A DNA stretch of 64,000 bases, from NCBI GenBank assembly GCA_964543235.1, contig CAZIXE010000010.1, positions 1-64,000 of the forward strand. The letters are read 5' to 3'. The notes below the pieces were generated by a model. It was not told the DNA's origin. It saw nothing but the letters and a program-made list of their open reading frames with translations, and did no database searches. Each line of letters opens with the position of its first letter. Within the stretch, counting starts at the first letter, position 1. The translations under genes were made by a program, and so were the position numbers. This stretch comes from JANMMJ01 sp964543235 (lineage in GTDB: Bacteria > Pseudomonadota > Alphaproteobacteria > Rhizobiales > Aestuariivirgaceae). Positions 17,457 through 25,194 of the stretch are shown piece after piece.

Positions 17457-18710
17457 TCAAGCCTCCGCGACATGGTTGCAGCCGATGCTGAAGGCATCGA
17501 AATTGCGCAGCACCGCTGGCAGGTCCCTCGTCTTGCGGTTGACGATCACCGGCACCTCCTGCTCGCTGAGCCCGCCATGCGAGCGCAGCGGCTCGGTGAG
17601 GCCGGAGAGGTCGTGTCTTGCACGCGACGTGCCGATCACCTTTGTGGCGCGCGTCCCGCCGGAGATAACGATGATGTCGCCCATCCGGTCCGGGGGCAGT
17701 TCGAAGCGGGTGCAGGCTTCCTCCCGCTCCATCACCAGATCGATACCGGGTTGCCGGCGGATGGTCTCTGTCACCTCGTCGCGGCCGGCGCCGTTGAGAT
17801 AGACGGTGGCAAAGGAACCGAGCGCCCCGTGATGCACCACGTAAGGATCGGTGATGGGCAGGATGACCCGGGTGCGGCCCGCCCCATGGGCCGCATCGAG
17901 AATGTCTTGGAGATAGACGACATCCGGCTCGCCATTGCCGAGATGCTTGTCCTTCATGCCGTGGTCGGCGACGATCACGACGATCGCGCCCGCCCTGTCG
18001 AGTTGGTCGAGATAGCCGTCCATCATGGCGTAGAAGGCATTGGCTCCTTCCGAGCCCGGCGCATATTTGTGCTGTATATAGTCGGTGGTTGAGAGATACA
18101 TGAGATCCGGCCGCATCTCCCGCAGCAGCCACACGCCCGCGGCAAAGACGAATTCCGATAGCTCGGATGAGTAGACGTCGGGCACGCCCATCCCCACCTT
18201 GCGGCAGACATCATCGATGCCGTTTTCGGCGAGCGTCGCCCGATCGGCCGTCTCCGAGGAGAAACATACGGCCGTGCCGTCATAGACCAGGCCTTTGCCG
18301 AGCAGCAGCCTGAGCTTGTCCTTGGCCGTCACCACGGCAACCCGGGCACCGGCCTTCTGGAAGGCCTCGAAGATGGTCGGCGCCCGGAGCCATTTCGGAT
18401 CGTTCATCATGGTTTCCCGGCCCGTGGCCGGATCGATGAGGTAATTGCCGCAGATGCCGTGGAACGACGGCGGACGGCCGGTGACGATCGACAGATTGTT
18501 GGGATTGGTGAAGCTCGGGATGACGCAGAGCCCGCGCCGGTTCTCGCCCCTGGCGATGATCCGGTCGAGCCCCGGCATCAGTCCCCGCTGCCGGGCAATC
18601 TCCATGTAGGCGGGCTCGCTGCCATCGCAGCAGATGACGACGAGCGGCGCCTTCGGCCAGGCATAGAAGCGGCCATTGACGGTGACTTTTTCGCTTGTCG
18701 ATTTCAGCAT
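17457..18710 (-). CDS. phnA: Phosphonoacetate hydrolase
   Basis: 417 aa alkaline-phosphatase-superfamily enzyme cleaving phosphonoacetate to acetate and phosphate. The two-zinc site is fully preserved: D29 (CCDGSEP), nucleophile T68 (SFTNPNN), D210 and H214 (TTDYIQHKYAPG), D249 and H250 (VADHGMKDK) and H378 (RSHGG). Positions agree within one residue with those I recall for the S. meliloti enzyme (D29, T68, D211, H215, D250, H251, H377). Lys215 after H214 is the phosphonate-binding lysine position. Last step of the PhnW-PhnY-PhnA route. Confidence 0.95.
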   Translation of the reverse strand: MLKSTSEKVTVNGRFYAWPKAPLVVICCDGSEPAYMEIARQRGLMPGLDRIIARGENRRGLCVIPSFTNPNNLSIVTGRPPSFHGICGNYLIDPATGRETMMNDPKWLRAPTIFEAFQKAGARVAVVTAKDKLRLLLGKGLVYDGTAVCFSSETADRATLAENGIDDVCRKVGMGVPDVYSSELSEFVFAAGVWLLREMRPDLMYLSTTDYIQHKYAPGSEGANAFYAMMDGYLDQLDRAGAIVVIVADHGMKDKHLGNGEPDVVYLQDILDAAHGAGRTRVILPITDPYVVHHGALGSFATVYLNGAGRDEVTETIRRQPGIDLVMEREEACTRFELPPDRMGDIIVISGGTRATKVIGTSRARHDLSGLTEPLRSHGGLSEQEVPVIVNRKTRDLPAVLRNFDAFSIGCNHVAEA

Positions 18711-18735
18711 GGCGCTGCTTCCTTCGCGGCCTCCG

Positions 18736-19911
18736 TTACGCTTCGATCGGCGTCATGTCGCGGATCCGCAGCTCTTCCAGCACTTCGCCCACCGCCGCCA
18801 CGGCGCGCTCCATGATCTCCTCGTCGACCTTGCCGATCGTCCCGATGCGAAAGCTCGGCCGCTTGGTCAGCTTGCCGGGATAAATGGCGAAGCCCCGGCG
18901 GCGCAGGGCTTCGTAGAACTCCTCGAACACGAAATTCTGGTCGCGCGGCATCAGGAAGGTCTGGATGATCGGTCCTGCATGGCTGTCATCGATGAGGGTC
19001 GTGAAGCCGAGGTCCCGCATCCCCTTCACCAGCACCTCGGCATTGCGCCGGTAGCGGCGTTCGCGGCCCTCGACGCCGCCTTCCTCCTCGTGTTCGCGCA
19101 GGGCCTGGTGGAAGGCCGCCAGCGCATGGGTAGGCGGCGTGAACCGGAACTGGCCGTTGGCCTCGAGACCACGCCATTGATCGTAGAGGTCGAGCACGGC
19201 GGAATGGCAATGGCCGACCGAGAACTCGAGCAGGTCGCGGCGGCACAGCACGTAGGAAAAGCCGGGAACGCCCTCGATGCATTTGTTGGAGGAGGCGACC
19301 ATGACGTCGATCCCCGTGTTCTCCATGTCGAGGGGCAGCGCACCGAACGACGACATGGCATCGACCATCAGGATGCGGCCGTGCCGTTTCACGCATTCGC
19401 CGAGTTCATGGAGCGGGTTGACGATCCCCGAAGTGGTCTCGCAATGAACCATCCACACATGCGAGATGGCCTTGTCCGACTCCAGCATGGTTGCGATGTC
19501 GCCGGTCGTCGGCACGGCGCTGTCGCCCTTGTCGATCTTGATGTGCGGCCGGCCGATGCGCTCGAGGATCTTGGCCGCGCGGTCGCCATACGCGCCGTTC
19601 GCGACAACCAGCGTCTTCTTGCGCTTGTCGGGACAGAAACTGCCCAGCGCCGCCTCGATCGCAAAGGTACCGGACCCCTGCATGATGACGCATTCGTAAC
19701 TGTCGTCGCACTTTGCCAGCTTGAGCAGCCGCCGCCTGATATCGGCAACGATCTCCCGGAACTCGCTGTCACGCGACCCGTAATCCGCCAGCATCGCCAT
19801 CTTGACCGTCCGCGATGTCGTGAGCGGCCCGGGGGTCAGCAGGTAGGGCATGTCCTCCTGGCCGTCTGGCCCGTGAAAGGAGGGAATCGGCACGCGTGTG
19901 TGGATCGTCAT
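18736..19911 (-). CDS. phnW: 2-aminoethylphosphonate:pyruvate transaminase
   Basis: 391 aa class-V PLP aminotransferase. N-terminal YLLTPGPLTTSRTVK and the central GSGTFAIEAAL are typical of PhnW; D184 (VDAMSSFG) contacts the pyridine nitrogen and K210 (SSNKCIEG) is the PLP lysine. It converts 2-aminoethylphosphonate and pyruvate to phosphonoacetaldehyde and alanine. First gene of the phnW-phnA-phnY-Na/Pi operon; 25 nt precede phnA. The promoter region faces the LysR regulator gene. Confidence 0.93.
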   Translation of the reverse strand: MTIHTRVPIPSFHGPDGQEDMPYLLTPGPLTTSRTVKMAMLADYGSRDSEFREIVADIRRRLLKLAKCDDSYECVIMQGSGTFAIEAALGSFCPDKRKKTLVVANGAYGDRAAKILERIGRPHIKIDKGDSAVPTTGDIATMLESDKAISHVWMVHCETTSGIVNPLHELGECVKRHGRILMVDAMSSFGALPLDMENTGIDVMVASSNKCIEGVPGFSYVLCRRDLLEFSVGHCHSAVLDLYDQWRGLEANGQFRFTPPTHALAAFHQALREHEEEGGVEGRERRYRRNAEVLVKGMRDLGFTTLIDDSHAGPIIQTFLMPRDQNFVFEEFYEALRRRGFAIYPGKLTKRPSFRIGTIGKVDEEIMERAVAAVGEVLEELRIRDMTPIEA

Positions 19912-19950
19912 GGAACACCTCTTCGCGCTTTTCGATAGGAGCGGTGTCAG

Positions 19951-19990
19951 CTATAAGTCAAATCGCAAATAACTATAACATATATAAGTT
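19951..19990. promoter_or_regulatory. Candidate LysR operator / divergent promoter
   Basis: The 87-nt spacer between phnW and the LysR gene is strikingly AT-rich. It contains TATAAGT at 19952-19958 and again at 19983-19989, 31 nt apart (about three helical turns), with the partly inverted ACTATA at 19972-19977 between them. LysR proteins typically bind interrupted dyads between divergent promoters and autoregulate, so this is the likely site. Exact -35/-10 elements are not clear. Confidence 0.55.
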
Positions 19991-19998
19991 GGACTGAT

Positions 19999-20853
19999 AT
20001 GACCTACGCTCAGCTCAGAGCCTTTCACGCGGTCGCGCGTGCGGGAGGTTTTTCCAGGGCCGCGGCCCGCCTGTCCCTGACCCAGCCGGCCATCTCCGAC
20101 CATGTCCGCAAGCTGGAGGAGCGCTATGGTGTCCAGCTCGTTGTTCGCCGGCCGCGCGGCGTGACCTTGACCGAGTTGGGACGCCAGCTCCTGGCCATCA
20201 TCGAGCGTCAGTTCGAAGCCGAGGCGGAAGCCCGCGACCTGCTCTCCCGCGCCCAGACCCTCCAGGAGGGACAGCTCACCATTGGCGCGGATGCTGCCGT
20301 CCACGTCCTGCCCCAGATCGCGCGGTTCAAGGCCCGCCATCCCGGCATCGCCGTGCGACTGGTCGCCGGTAACTCGGCGGACCTCCTCGCGAGGCTTGCT
20401 GATTTCAGTATCGACTTTGCCGTGACCGCCGACCGGCCATCGGCCGAAGCCGTTGCCCGCCGCAAGCTGCGCGAGGACCCTCTCGTCGCCGTGGTCTCGG
20501 CGAAGTCGTTCCCCGGACGCAAAGCGAGCCTCACCTTTGCGGAATTGGCGGCCATGCCGCATGTTCTGCGGGAACAAGGATCGGCAACGCGCCGTATCCT
20601 GATGGCCGAACTTCAAAGCCGTGGCCTGCACCTGGCGCAAGTGACCGAGGTCGAGGGCCGCGAAGCGGCCCGTGAAGCCGCAGCCCAGGGCCTTGGCGTC
20701 GCGGTCATGTCGCGAGCCGAACTGGCCGACGACGGCCGGCTCAAGGCATTGCGCTTTTCCGACTGGCCGGTTGCCATGGAGGAGTGGCTCGCCTGGCTCT
20801 CGTCACGCGCCGGCCTTCACGTGATTCGCGCCTTTCTCGACACGGCGCGCTGA
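19999..20853 (+). CDS. LysR-family regulator of the phosphonate operon
   Basis: 284 aa. Residues 1-60 are the winged helix-turn-helix (YAQLRAFHAVARAGGFSRAA, LTQPAISDHVRKLEERYG), and residues 90-284 the LysR substrate-binding domain, here with the effector-fold start GQLTIGADAAVHVLP. It is divergent from phnW across an AT-rich operator-like spacer, so it most likely activates phnW-phnA-phnY in response to 2-aminoethylphosphonate or a product (inference). LysR regulators in this position are known for other phnWAY loci. Confidence 0.9.
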   Translation: MTYAQLRAFHAVARAGGFSRAAARLSLTQPAISDHVRKLEERYGVQLVVRRPRGVTLTELGRQLLAIIERQFEAEAEARDLLSRAQTLQEGQLTIGADAAVHVLPQIARFKARHPGIAVRLVAGNSADLLARLADFSIDFAVTADRPSAEAVARRKLREDPLVAVVSAKSFPGRKASLTFAELAAMPHVLREQGSATRRILMAELQSRGLHLAQVTEVEGREAAREAAAQGLGVAVMSRAELADDGRLKALRFSDWPVAMEEWLAWLSSRAGLHVIRAFLDTAR

Positions 20854-20889
20854 TCCGTGGCATGCTGAACCAGGCTGTGAGGAGTGACG

Positions 20890-21735
20890 ATGGCCCCAAC
20901 GCTCAAAATTGCCTGCATCCAGAACCTGGCCACCCCCGATGTCGGCCGCGATCTCGAGACACTGGCGCGCCTCATCGAAAGCGCCGCCGGTCTGGGCGCC
21001 ACGCTGATCGCCACGCCGGAGTATTGCGCGGGCCTGGAAACCCGTGACGGCAGGCTCTATCCCTTTGCCGCGGCCGAGGCGGAACACCCTGTCATCCCCG
21101 CGATGTCGGATCTCGCGCGCCGCCACCGCATCTGGATCCTTGTGGGATCGATCGGGGTGCGGGCCGCGGATGGCCGCATCAGCAACCGCTCTCTCCTGTT
21201 CGCATCGGACGGCCGCATCGTCGCCCGCTACGACAAGCTGCATCTGTTCGATGTCGATCTGGGTGCCGGCAGGATCTACCGCGAGTCGGCAACCATCGCA
21301 CCGGGCAATGACGCGGTTCTGGCGCCGGGACCCGCCGGTCCGATCGGCCTGTCGATCTGCTACGATCTCCGCTTCGCCGCCCTCTATCGCGCCTATGCAA
21401 AGGCCGGCGCGGTGCTCCTCGCGGTTCCCGCCGCCTTCACCCGGACGACCGGCGAGGCGCACTGGCACGTGCTCAACCGGGCGCGGGCGATCGAGACCGG
21501 TTCCTATGTCATTTCGCCGTGCCAGTACGGCACGCTCGCCGGCGGCGCCCAGTGCTACGGCCATTCGCTCATCGTCGATCCCTGGGGGCAGGTGCTGGCC
21601 GACGGCGGCGATTCGGAGGGCGTGATCCTGGCCGATATCGATATCGGCGAAGTGGCGAAGGCAAGGCACCGGATACCGGCGCTGACCCACGACCGCCCCA
21701 TCGCGCTTCACCACCCGGCCGCCGCGGCGGAATGA
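20890..21735 (+). CDS. Nitrilase-superfamily (carbon-nitrogen) hydrolase, Nit-like amidase
   Basis: 281 aa with the complete Glu-Lys-Cys triad: E44 (TPEYCAG), K116 (RYDKLHLFD) and C157 (SICYDLRF). These motifs place it in the Nit1/Nit2 branch, which hydrolyses deaminated glutathione or omega-amides of keto acids. The ATG at 20890 has GAGGAG at 20879-20884; a GTG six nucleotides upstream is less well placed. It follows the LysR gene by 36 nt on the same strand but is probably a repair/housekeeping gene. The stop abuts the uracil-DNA glycosylase stop on the other strand. Confidence 0.88.
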   Translation: MAPTLKIACIQNLATPDVGRDLETLARLIESAAGLGATLIATPEYCAGLETRDGRLYPFAAAEAEHPVIPAMSDLARRHRIWILVGSIGVRAADGRISNRSLLFASDGRIVARYDKLHLFDVDLGAGRIYRESATIAPGNDAVLAPGPAGPIGLSICYDLRFAALYRAYAKAGAVLLAVPAAFTRTTGEAHWHVLNRARAIETGSYVISPCQYGTLAGGAQCYGHSLIVDPWGQVLADGGDSEGVILADIDIGEVAKARHRIPALTHDRPIALHHPAAAAE

Positions 21736-22440
21736 TCACAGGCACCAGTTGATCGGCGCCCGGCCGTTGGCGGCGAGATAGGCATTGGCGGCGGCGAAGG
21801 GGTGGGCGTCGATGAACGGGTGTTCGCCGCCCTTGCGCATGTTGAGTGGCGAGGGATGCGTGCAACGGACAATGCCGTGGCAAGTGGTGTCGATGAGCGG
21901 GGCATAGCGCTGGGCGGGCGTACCCCACAGCAGGAACACGACATTCTCGCGCCGCACCGATACGGCGCGCACTGCCGCCCGGCTGGCCGCTTGCCAGCCT
22001 AGCGCCTTGTGGCTGTGGGGGGCACCGGCGCGGACGGTGAGGATCGTGTTGAGAAGCAGCACGCCGCGCTTTGCCCAGGCCGACAAGTCGCCGTGGCCGG
22101 GCATGGGACAGCCGAAATCCGCCGCCAGCGAGCGATAGATCGTTCTGAGTGACGGCGGAATCGGCCGTCCGCGTGGCACCGAGAAGGCGAGGCCATGCGC
22201 ATTGCCCGGCGTCGGATAGGGATCCTGCCCGAGTATGACCGCCTTGACCTCCTGCAGCGGCGTCAGCTGCAGGGCGGCGCAGACCTGCTCTGGTGCCGGA
22301 TAGATCGCCTGCCCGGCCTGAACCTCGTGATCCGCCCGCTGCGCTGCGGCCCTTGCATGGTGAAGGAAGTCGGCACATGCACCCCAGCCGCAGGCGGCGT
22401 TGGCCTGCAGCGCTTCGATGGCCTCCACATAGGTGGTCAT
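21736..22440 (-). CDS. ung: Uracil-DNA glycosylase (family 1)
   Basis: 234 aa. The water-activating motif is GQDPYPTPGNAHGLAFS (71-87, catalytic D73) and the minor-groove loop is HPSPLN (195-200); GVLLLN (126-131) supplies the uracil-binding Asn. The enzyme excises uracil from DNA to start base-excision repair. Oddity: canonical UNG proteins read GQDPYH, here the His is Pro76, and HPSPLS reads HPSPLN. I believe Pro forms occur in alphaproteobacteria, but have not checked. Convergent with the nitrilase-family gene, no spacer. Confidence 0.88.
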   Translation of the reverse strand: MTTYVEAIEALQANAACGWGACADFLHHARAAAQRADHEVQAGQAIYPAPEQVCAALQLTPLQEVKAVILGQDPYPTPGNAHGLAFSVPRGRPIPPSLRTIYRSLAADFGCPMPGHGDLSAWAKRGVLLLNTILTVRAGAPHSHKALGWQAASRAAVRAVSVRRENVVFLLWGTPAQRYAPLIDTTCHGIVRCTHPSPLNMRKGGEHPFIDAHPFAAANAYLAANGRAPINWCL

Positions 22441-22540
22441 GGCGGCAGGACGGCGGCGGGATTGCTGCGATGAACCCGCTCACAAGGCGGGATGTGCTTG
22501 ACCCGGCCGGCCCGCAGATGGCGCCGATGCTGCAGCGTGT

Positions 22541-23410
22541 TCACGCCGCCAGGCTTCCCCGCCCGCCTGCAATGTAGGAGTCGAGCCACGGCGTGCGATA
22601 GCCGTCAGCCTGCCACGTGATGGGGAAGTAGCTCTCGTCCATCTCGACCGAGCCGACTTTCTTGTAGCGCGAATAGATGTAGCTGATCTTGGTCGGATGG
22701 AATTTCGCCGCCGAGGAGATGCAATGGGCGATGACCGCACGCCTCGGCTTGTCGCCCCGGTTGTCGCGCGATCCGTGCCAGGTCCGGCCATGGTGGATGA
22801 CGCAGGACCCGGCCGGGATTTCGATGGGCACGAATTCGGGAGACTTGACCCCCGCCGTCTCGGCCGCCGGGTAGAGGTCGTGTAGGGGATCGTCGGGGGC
22901 ATGGAACTGCTTGATCGGTGGCGCCACCGGCCATTTGTGTGACCCGCGCACATATTCAATGGTGCCCTGGTGAGCCTTGGTGTCGTCGAGGGGAATCCAG
23001 CAGGTGTTCATCTCGCCCGGCACGATCCAGTCGTTGTAGGAATCATCCTGGTGAAAACCGAGTGGCTTGGTGCCCGGCGGCTTCCAGATGACATTGTCCT
23101 GCCCGAGGCGCGCCCCCGGCCAGCGTCTCAGCCTGGCACAGGCCTCGCCCACATCGGCACGCAGCACGATGCCGGCGATCGTCGTGTCCGACTTCCAGCC
23201 GTTGCAGATCTGCCGGGTCAGGTCTTCCCGGTCGCGCCCCATCCGCCAGTTCCATTCATCGGGATAGAGCCCGGTTTCGAACTTGCCGGAGAACAGGGGC
23301 TCGAACCGGGCCCGTGCGGCCTCGACTTGCACTTGATCGAGCACGCCATGGACGATGACAAACCCGTCGCGATCGAAGCTGTCGAATTGGTCCTGCGTCA
23401 GTGTAATCAT
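22541..23410 (-). CDS. Phytanoyl-CoA dioxygenase-family Fe(II)/2-oxoglutarate oxygenase
   Basis: 289 aa PhyH-family protein. The iron facial triad is visible as H-x-D in GFHQDDSYND and the distal His in TWHGSRDN, followed by an Arg for 2-oxoglutarate. Members hydroxylate small molecules, including phosphonates, quaternary amines and amino acids. It is the third gene of a gntR-eamA-phyH operon (23 nt after eamA) divergent from the methylglutamate synthase cluster, so an N-methyl or amino-acid substrate is plausible. The ATG at 23410 starts the conserved MITLTQDQFDSFDRDGF; the frame is open farther upstream. Confidence 0.85.
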   Translation of the reverse strand: MITLTQDQFDSFDRDGFVIVHGVLDQVQVEAARARFEPLFSGKFETGLYPDEWNWRMGRDREDLTRQICNGWKSDTTIAGIVLRADVGEACARLRRWPGARLGQDNVIWKPPGTKPLGFHQDDSYNDWIVPGEMNTCWIPLDDTKAHQGTIEYVRGSHKWPVAPPIKQFHAPDDPLHDLYPAAETAGVKSPEFVPIEIPAGSCVIHHGRTWHGSRDNRGDKPRRAVIAHCISSAAKFHPTKISYIYSRYKKVGSVEMDESYFPITWQADGYRTPWLDSYIAGGRGSLAA

Positions 23411-23433
23411 TCTGTCGTCCCTCTTGTCGAATG

Positions 23434-24297
23434 TTATTGCGGCCATGCCAGCATCGCAATGCCGATGGAGATCATGGCGATCCCGGCCCATTGCGCCATT
23501 GACACGCTTTCCTTGAGCAGGAGCGCGGCCAGCATGACAGACATGGCGCCGTAACCTGAGATCCCCACGGCGGCGAATTCCTTGCCCGGCAGATGGCCGG
23601 AGGCATTGACCGAGATCAGCCCGCCCGAATCGAGTGCACCCATCGCCGCAATGCCCCACCACGCGCGCGGCCGCACCGGTTGCAGGCGCGGTTCACCGGC
23701 CGCCACCATCGCGAACAGCGCAATCGCCGTCGCCCGCGATAGCCACGCGGCCTCGATCTCGCCGATCATGACCGCCGCCTTCTGCCCGAGGATGACCGCT
23801 GCGGCATAGCCCGCGCTGCAGACCGCACAGGCGATGAGCAGCGCGGCGAGCTTGCCGGGCAGGACGGCATTGAAGCCGCCGTCGGGCGTGCTCGATCGTG
23901 AGACGAGTGCTGCGCCGGAAAGAGCGACGATCGTCGCGATCCATTGCAGGGGGGTGGGTGCCAGCCCGTGCACGAGCCCCCACATCACCACGAACACCGG
24001 ATAGATCGACGTCAGCGGCCCGACCACCGAGATCGGCCCCAGGCTGAAGGCTTTGTAGATGCCGCCGGCCCCGGCTGCATAGGCAACGCCCAGTCCCAGG
24101 GCCCACACCAGGCCCTCCGCGCTGGCTGCAAACAGCGTGCCCCGCACCGCCACGATGGCCGTCATCATGAGTCCCGACAGCACCATGATCCACAGGCCCA
24201 TGCGCAGCGGCCCGAGCCGGGGTGCATAGACTCGCGCCAGGAGGTCGTGGACGGCCAAGCACAGCGCTGCCGCAACACCGAAGAGGACGGCGGTCAT
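23434..24297 (-). CDS. EamA/DMT-superfamily transporter
   Basis: 287 aa with ten hydrophobic segments in two EamA repeats (first repeat about 1-135, second about 150-287; end SMAQWAGIAMISIGIAMLAWPQ). DMT transporters of this type move amino acids, amines or nucleotides across the inner membrane, usually outward. It starts 1 nt after the GntR regulator stop and precedes the dioxygenase gene, so all three form one operon. Substrate unknown. Confidence 0.87.
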   Translation of the reverse strand: MTAVLFGVAAALCLAVHDLLARVYAPRLGPLRMGLWIMVLSGLMMTAIVAVRGTLFAASAEGLVWALGLGVAYAAGAGGIYKAFSLGPISVVGPLTSIYPVFVVMWGLVHGLAPTPLQWIATIVALSGAALVSRSSTPDGGFNAVLPGKLAALLIACAVCSAGYAAAVILGQKAAVMIGEIEAAWLSRATAIALFAMVAAGEPRLQPVRPRAWWGIAAMGALDSGGLISVNASGHLPGKEFAAVGISGYGAMSVMLAALLLKESVSMAQWAGIAMISIGIAMLAWPQ

Positions 24298-25020
24298 TCA
24301 GATGCTGTCGGCACCGACGAGATCCTGTCGCGCGGTTTCCAGATGGCGGGAAATCTGTTCTGCCGCGCCCGGCGCGTCGCGCTGCCGCAGCGCATCGACG
24401 ATTGCCCGATGCTGCTGGTTGTAGAGGTCCATCTTGGCCGTGGTGAGAATGATCTGTTTCATCTGCTCCCACTGGGCGTGGCTGCGCACCGTGTTGATTT
24501 GCTGGTACAGCCGCAGGATCAGCGGGTTGTGCGAACACCGCGCCAGCTGCAGATGGAACTCGGAATCGAGCTTGGTGAACAGATCCTGGTCGCCGCGCAC
24601 CGATTCCAGTTGGTTGAGAATGCCTTCGATGGCATCGAGATCGCGGCTCGAGGCGTGCACGGCGGCAAGCCGTGCCATATAGGGCTCGATCGCGAATCGC
24701 GTTTCGATGAGCTGCAGCGGCGAGATGAGGTCGGTGACATCCGACATCGCATCCTGGACCGGGCCGCTGTAGTTGACGAAGGTCCCCGACCCCACCCGGC
24801 GCACGACCAGGCCCTTCTGCTCGAGCTGGTCGAGCGCCTTGCGAATGGTCGAACGCGCCGTGCCGAAGGCGACGGCGAGCTGCCGCTCCGGCGGCAGCTG
24901 GTCCCCGTCGGCATAGATTCCGGTCTCGATGGCCCGGCGCAACCGGGCCGTGATGGAACTGGCGCCCCGGTTGGCGACGAGTTGCGGGTCCTCCCCGTCG
25001 TCATTCCCGTTATGGTTCAT
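24298..25020 (-). CDS. GntR-family (FadR subfamily) transcriptional regulator
   Basis: 240 aa. Residues 15-85 are a GntR winged helix (LPPERQLAVAFGTARSTIRKALDQLEQKGLVVRR), and residues 100-240 an all-helical FCD ligand domain with the metal-type residues of FadR-like proteins (D...H...H pattern in LDSEFHLQLARCSHNPL and QHRAIVDAL). I choose ATG 25020 because the phased TTGGT repeats lie just upstream at 25040-25077; an ATG at 25053 would put them inside the gene. It is divergent from the FAD oxidoreductase-glutamine synthetase-methylglutamate synthase operon and is its likely repressor (inference). An antisense-spanning frame to 26508 is spurious. Confidence 0.9.
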   Translation of the reverse strand: MNHNGNDDGEDPQLVANRGASSITARLRRAIETGIYADGDQLPPERQLAVAFGTARSTIRKALDQLEQKGLVVRRVGSGTFVNYSGPVQDAMSDVTDLISPLQLIETRFAIEPYMARLAAVHASSRDLDAIEGILNQLESVRGDQDLFTKLDSEFHLQLARCSHNPLILRLYQQINTVRSHAQWEQMKQIILTTAKMDLYNQQHRAIVDALRQRDAPGAAEQISRHLETARQDLVGADSI

Positions 25021-25039
25021 CCAGCTCTCACTGGTCTCG

Positions 25040-25077
25040 ATTGGTCCGCTCATTGGTTTAAATTGGTTAGATTTGGT
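25040..25077. promoter_or_regulatory. Helically phased TTGGT repeats, candidate GntR operator
   Basis: ATTGGT at 25040-25045, 25052-25057 and 25062-25067 and TTTGGT at 25072-25077, start-to-start spacing 12, 10 and 10 nt, all on one face of the helix. FadR-subfamily GntR proteins such as PdhR bind ATTGGT half-sites, usually inverted. The array lies between the divergent GntR and oxidoreductase genes and abuts the -35 of the latter. Confidence 0.6.
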
Positions 25078-25105
25078 TTGCAATGGGCCCTGACTCGTGT
25101 AGAGT
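25078..25105 (+). promoter_or_regulatory. Candidate sigma-70 promoter of methylamine operon
   Basis: TTGCAA (25078-25083), 16-nt spacer, TAGAGT (25100-25105), about 90 nt before the FAD oxidoreductase start. The TTGGT array ends at the base before the -35 box, so a bound regulator would be at -40 and could block or assist RNA polymerase. Confidence 0.45.
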
Positions 25106-25194
25106 ATGGTCTCAGAATTGGGCCCCGCGTCAAGTCGAACCTCGGATGAGCCGCGCTGCCGGGGCCCGGTCAAACCAGGGAGTAGAAGGCGAAC

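Noticed and set aside
18676..19938. 420-aa plus-strand frame
   Set aside because: Antisense of phnW, whose PLP motifs are complete.
22541..23410. PhyH gene as phosphonate hydroxylase PhnY*/TmpA
   Set aside because: No PhnZ/TmpB HD-domain partner is adjacent, and the gene belongs to the gntR-eamA operon, not to the phnW operon.
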